Position numbers and translations under genes: made by a program. Source: Salinirubellus salinus (GTDB taxonomy: Archaea; Halobacteriota; Halobacteria; Halobacteriales; Haloarculaceae). From it: 64,000 nucleotides of DNA. Every line of letters starts with the position of its first letter. Position 1 is the stretch's first letter. Under the pieces are notes generated by a model. The model searched no databases. It was not told the origin of the DNA and saw nothing but the letters and a program-made list of their open reading frames with translations. The stretch lies in NCBI RefSeq assembly GCF_025231485.1, contig NZ_CP104003.1, forward strand, positions 1,488,001-1,552,000, in the 5' to 3' direction. Of the stretch, positions 61,269 to 64,000 are shown piece by piece.

Positions 61269-62776
61269 GTCAGCGCCCCCGCGATGAGGTCGAGGCTGTT
61301 CTGTGCCCCGCGGAGCATCAACGCGGCCACGTCGGCGGCGCTGTCGATGCCCGCCCCCGCGAACAGCGCCGGCACGACGAGCGCGACGAACAGGATGCTC
61401 CCGACGAAACTCCCGACGTTCGTCAACGCGACGACCATGATGAGTTTGAACAGCGGCACCTCGAGCATCCGCCGGACGAGGTCCGGGATGGGGATGGTCT
61501 CGTCGCCGAGCAGTTCGTTCAGCGTCCCGATGTCGGAGACGTTCACGTCGACGTAGCGCAGTTCGACGTAGCCCGCGAACCACCCCGGCGCGAGCAGGGG
61601 GTTGACGCTCGTGAGCCACGCGACGGCGCCGCCGACGCCCGCGCTCGTCCAGTGGGCACCCGCGAGTTTCGCGAGGCCGAACGAGAACACGAAGTTCACG
61701 ACGAACCACAGCCCGAGCAGGCGAAGCAGGAACCCCTGTTGCACCCCGGCCATCGCCACGAGGACGAAGAACACGAGGAAGCCGAGCGTGAACAGGTAGC
61801 CGAACAGTTTGTACGGCGAGAACCGGCTCGACTCCTGCCGTCCCGTGATGGACTCCATCGGCGGGAGCGTCTCGGGGTGCTCGAGATACGCCTCGATGCC
61901 CGCCCGGTGGCCGGCGCCCACGACGGCGACGACGTTCTTCCCGGCCTCGCGGAGCGCGTGGATGTTGTGCGCGAGGTAGGCGTCACGCTCGTCGATGAGC
62001 GCCTCGGCGCCCCCTGGCGAGAACCGGCGGAACTCCTCCATCATCGCCGTGACCACGTCCGTGTCGGTCAGGTTCTCGAGGTCGAACTCGTCCAACTCCT
62101 CCTCGTCCGGCGCGGTGAGCGTGAACACGGCCGCCAACAGCCCACCGACGACGGCGGTGACGAGGCCGACGATGGCGAGGCCGTCGAGGAGACTCACGAC
62201 GATTCCGGGCCCGAGCGTCGCGGGGACGAACAGCGGCCCGGCGAACGCCTCCAGCAGGATGCCGAGGAAGAGGCCGACGCTCGCGCCGACGCCGAGCCCG
62301 ATGGCGAGTGGGTCGCCCGCCCCAACGGCGAGGCCCCCCACGAGCTTCAGTTTCTCCAGCCCCGACAGCCGTGCCCAGAACCGCTGGATGGTGACCTGGA
62401 TGTCGCGGTCGACGAGCGCCACGTCGATGCCGTGTTCCTCGGCCGTCTCGACGGCGGCCATCATGTCCGCGCCGGGCTTCACGTCGAAGCGCTCGCCCAT
62501 CCGCGACTGGACGTACGAGAGCATCCAGTAGGCGATGAACTGGAAGACCGTGTTCCCCTTCAGCAGGTCGGCGGCGTCGAGGTCGTCTGGGGTGTCACCC
62601 TTCAGCTGGCGGAACCGACCCTCGTCGAGTTCGACCGCGACCACGTCCGGTCGCTCCTCGGCGATGACCTCCTCCACCTCGCGGGCGCTCGCCTCGGAGA
62701 CGTGTGCAGTGCCGACGACGCGGACGCTGCCGCGTGCTTCGGACGGGTCGGACGCGGACCCGGCGACGTCGCTCAT
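61265..62776 (-). CDS. TraB-family membrane protein
   Basis: The 503-residue protein has the TraB/PrgY domain: VRVVGTAHVSEASAREVEEVI, RPDVVAVELDEGRFRQL, GADMMAAVETAEEHGIDVALVDRDIQ, and VVAVVGAGHRAGIEAYLE. The conserved GTAHVS, VELDEGR and GAGH residues are metal-site candidates of the GumN/Tiki/TraB superfamily. Unlike bacterial members it has an internal membrane pair (about residues 150-225) and four or more C-terminal membrane helices, which is the archaeal form. The role is unknown; cleavage or sequestration of small peptides is the precedent. Confidence 0.9.
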   Translation of the reverse strand: MSDVAGSASDPSEARGSVRVVGTAHVSEASAREVEEVIAEERPDVVAVELDEGRFRQLKGDTPDDLDAADLLKGNTVFQFIAYWMLSYVQSRMGERFDVKPGADMMAAVETAEEHGIDVALVDRDIQVTIQRFWARLSGLEKLKLVGGLAVGAGDPLAIGLGVGASVGLFLGILLEAFAGPLFVPATLGPGIVVSLLDGLAIVGLVTAVVGGLLAAVFTLTAPDEEELDEFDLENLTDTDVVTAMMEEFRRFSPGGAEALIDERDAYLAHNIHALREAGKNVVAVVGAGHRAGIEAYLEHPETLPPMESITGRQESSRFSPYKLFGYLFTLGFLVFFVLVAMAGVQQGFLLRLLGLWFVVNFVFSFGLAKLAGAHWTSAGVGGAVAWLTSVNPLLAPGWFAGYVELRYVDVNVSDIGTLNELLGDETIPIPDLVRRMLEVPLFKLIMVVALTNVGSFVGSILFVALVVPALFAGAGIDSAADVAALMLRGAQNSLDLIAGALT

Positions 62777-62889
62777 TACCCGCAGGAAGCGGTCCCTCCC
62801 GTTTACAGCTATCGACACGCACACGAGGTGTCACGCGCCTCGGGCCGCGGGTCGGGAACGTTTTGCCACCGCCGGGACACGCTCACGGT

Positions 62890-63384
62890 ATGTCGAACGC
62901 GACGGCCACGCTCGCCACCTCCCGTACCGAGATGACCGAACTCCTCCTCCCCAACGAGACGAACAACCTCGGCCGCGCGCTCGGGGGGACGGTCCTGCAC
63001 TGGATGGACCTCTGTGCCGCGGTGGCGGCGATGCGCTTCTCGGGGCGCCAGTGTGTCACGGCGTCGATGGACCACACCGACTTCCTCTCGCCCATCGACC
63101 TCGGCGAGGTGGTCGAACTCGACGCCTACGTCTTCCGGACCGGACGGACGAGCCTCGACTGTCGGGTCTCGGTCCACGCCGAGGACCCGAAGGGCGGCGA
63201 GACGAACCGGCGCAAGACCACCACCTCGTTCTTCACGTTCGTCGCGCTGGACGACGAGGGACACCCGACGGGGGTGCCGGAACTCGTCTGCGAGACGGAG
63301 ACCGAGGAGGCGCTCCGCGAGAGAGCCATCGAGGAGCAGCGCGAGCAACTGGCGACGGTGGTGGCACGGCTGGAGGACGACTAG
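62890..63384 (+). CDS. Acyl-CoA thioesterase (hotdog fold)
   Basis: The 164-residue protein has the YciA/ACOT-type pattern: RTEMTELLLPNETNNLGRALGGTVLHWMD with the catalytic region Asn/Asp, then CVTASMDHTDFLSPIDLGE and a TSFFTFVALDDEG strand. It hydrolyses acyl-CoA to the free acid and CoA. Chain length is not predictable. Its stop shares bases with the stop of the convergent membrane gene. Confidence 0.9.
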   Translation: MSNATATLATSRTEMTELLLPNETNNLGRALGGTVLHWMDLCAAVAAMRFSGRQCVTASMDHTDFLSPIDLGEVVELDAYVFRTGRTSLDCRVSVHAEDPKGGETNRRKTTTSFFTFVALDDEGHPTGVPELVCETETEEALRERAIEEQREQLATVVARLEDD

Positions 63385-63993
63385 TCGGGTGGGCCATCGG
63401 CCACCGACAGCCAGCAGGCCACGAACAGCGCCGACAACCCCAGTAGCGGCGGCGTGACGAACGTGAAGACGGGAGCGAGCACGGCCAGCACGGAGTCGCC
63501 GAACCCACCGAGCGGCGCGAGCAGCACCCGGAGGTCGTCCAGGCGGAGCGAGCAGGCGAGCAGGAGGCCCCCGGCGACGGCCCACCCGCGCGCCCGTCCC
63601 TCGAAGTGGTAGACCATCGGGACCAGCGGGTACGCGAGGAACAGCAGGTAGACGGGGAACGACGGGAGGAACGCGAGCAACCCGCCGAGCGTCGCGTAGA
63701 CGCCGACGAGGCGGCCTCGAACCGTCGCCACGTCGGTTCTCGTGTAGAGGGCCGCGACGGGCGGCCCGACGACGAGCGCGGCGCCGGCGGTGAGTGCAGT
63801 CCCCGTGAGGCCGAGGACCGAGAGCGGCCGCCGGACCGTGACGTAGGACGCCTCGGGCGGGAGGCCACCGGGCAGGTCGAAAGCGCTCGGGGCGGCGGGC
63901 GAACGTGAACCCGAGGTACGCGAGGCCGAACAGGAGACTGACGAGGAGGACGGCGCGTGGGCCACGCCGGGGTGTCGACGGGACCCGAGCCAT
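63381..63993 (-). pseudogene. Membrane protein gene interrupted by a frameshift near 63889-63892
   Basis: From the ATG at 63993 the frame encodes MARVPSTPRRGPRAVLLVSL and a first membrane helix ending GLAYLGFTFARRP. It then runs into basic, non-membrane sequence. One base away, the other frame continues SAFDLPGGLPPEASYVTV and five or six further hydrophobic segments to the stop at 63381. Removing one base from the GGGG run at 63889-63892 would join them into one protein of about 200 residues with a plausible topology. The family is unknown. It may be a real pseudogene or a base-calling error. Confidence 0.65.
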
Positions 63994-64000
63994 ACCGCGG

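Noticed and set aside
1-64000. tRNA, rRNA, CRISPR arrays and replication origin.
   Set aside because: I found no cloverleaf-like gene, no regularly spaced repeat-spacer array, no rRNA stretch and no origin-type repeats near an orc/cdc6 gene. A tRNAscan or Infernal run would settle the RNA genes.

Overview
The window is about 64 kb of chromosome from an extremely halophilic archaeon (class Halobacteria). The evidence is very high G+C, strongly acidic predicted proteins, TATA-like boxes about 25-30 nt before start codons with little or no leader, an archaeal proteasome beta subunit, an AglJ-type dolichol-phosphate glycosyltransferase and many haloarchaea-type small proteins. The genus cannot be named from the sequence. 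I see no rRNA, tRNA, CRISPR array or intact transposase gene.

Layout. 1-3473: end of a 5'-nucleotidase-family phosphatase, a UspA-like protein, an MscS channel and a PAC2-family protein. 3474-7072: an isolated type IIG/Eco57I-like DNA methyltransferase gene, bounded on both sides by intergenic repeats. 7073-10084: acyl-CoA ligase, DUF457-type membrane hydrolase and small genes. 10127-18773: a glycan/cell-surface block with a flippase, three alkaline-phosphatase-superfamily hydrolases, a TrmB-like regulator and an AglJ-like glycosyltransferase, followed by small proteins. 18770-27720: branched-chain amino acid genes, all on the minus strand and transcribed in the order leuA, ilvB, ilvN, ilvC, small acidic ORF, leuC, leuD, SnoaL-like gene, leuB. 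28070-35313: cupins, VOC protein, haloarchaeal small proteins, acyl-CoA dehydrogenase and a carboxyltransferase subunit. 35430-38692: HTH regulator, Cry-DASH photolyase, YjbQ-type protein and winged-helix membrane protein. 38808-46483: a four-gene operon of two PrkA-like ATPases, a YeaH/DUF444 protein and SpoVR. 46880-57768: assorted metabolism, transport, proteasome beta subunit, CBS regulator and purM. 57808-63993: a membrane-protein block with TraB, a site-2 protease, two paralogous multi-spanning proteins and DUF4112, then a thioesterase and a frameshifted membrane gene at the right edge.

How the genes work together. ilvB, ilvN and ilvC make the valine/isoleucine precursors, and leuA, leuC, leuD and leuB extend the chain to leucine. 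The overlapping stop/start codons from ilvB to leuD indicate one translationally coupled operon, while leuA, the SnoaL-like gene and possibly leuB have promoters of their own. The PrkA-PrkA-YeaH-SpoVR set is a stress-associated signalling module that is widely conserved but poorly understood. TraB, the site-2 protease and a heme-copper-oxidase-like membrane protein overlap or abut and probably form one transcription unit.

The most unusual signal is a family of roughly 95-110 nt intergenic elements. Four of the five clear copies start directly after a stop codon, in the sense of that gene. They share a U-rich start, a first hairpin whose arms differ between copies but stay paired, a conserved A-rich linker and a second, partly covarying hairpin. 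Two genes (leuA and the last gene) each look interrupted by one extra base in a homopolymer, which is either real damage or an assembly error.
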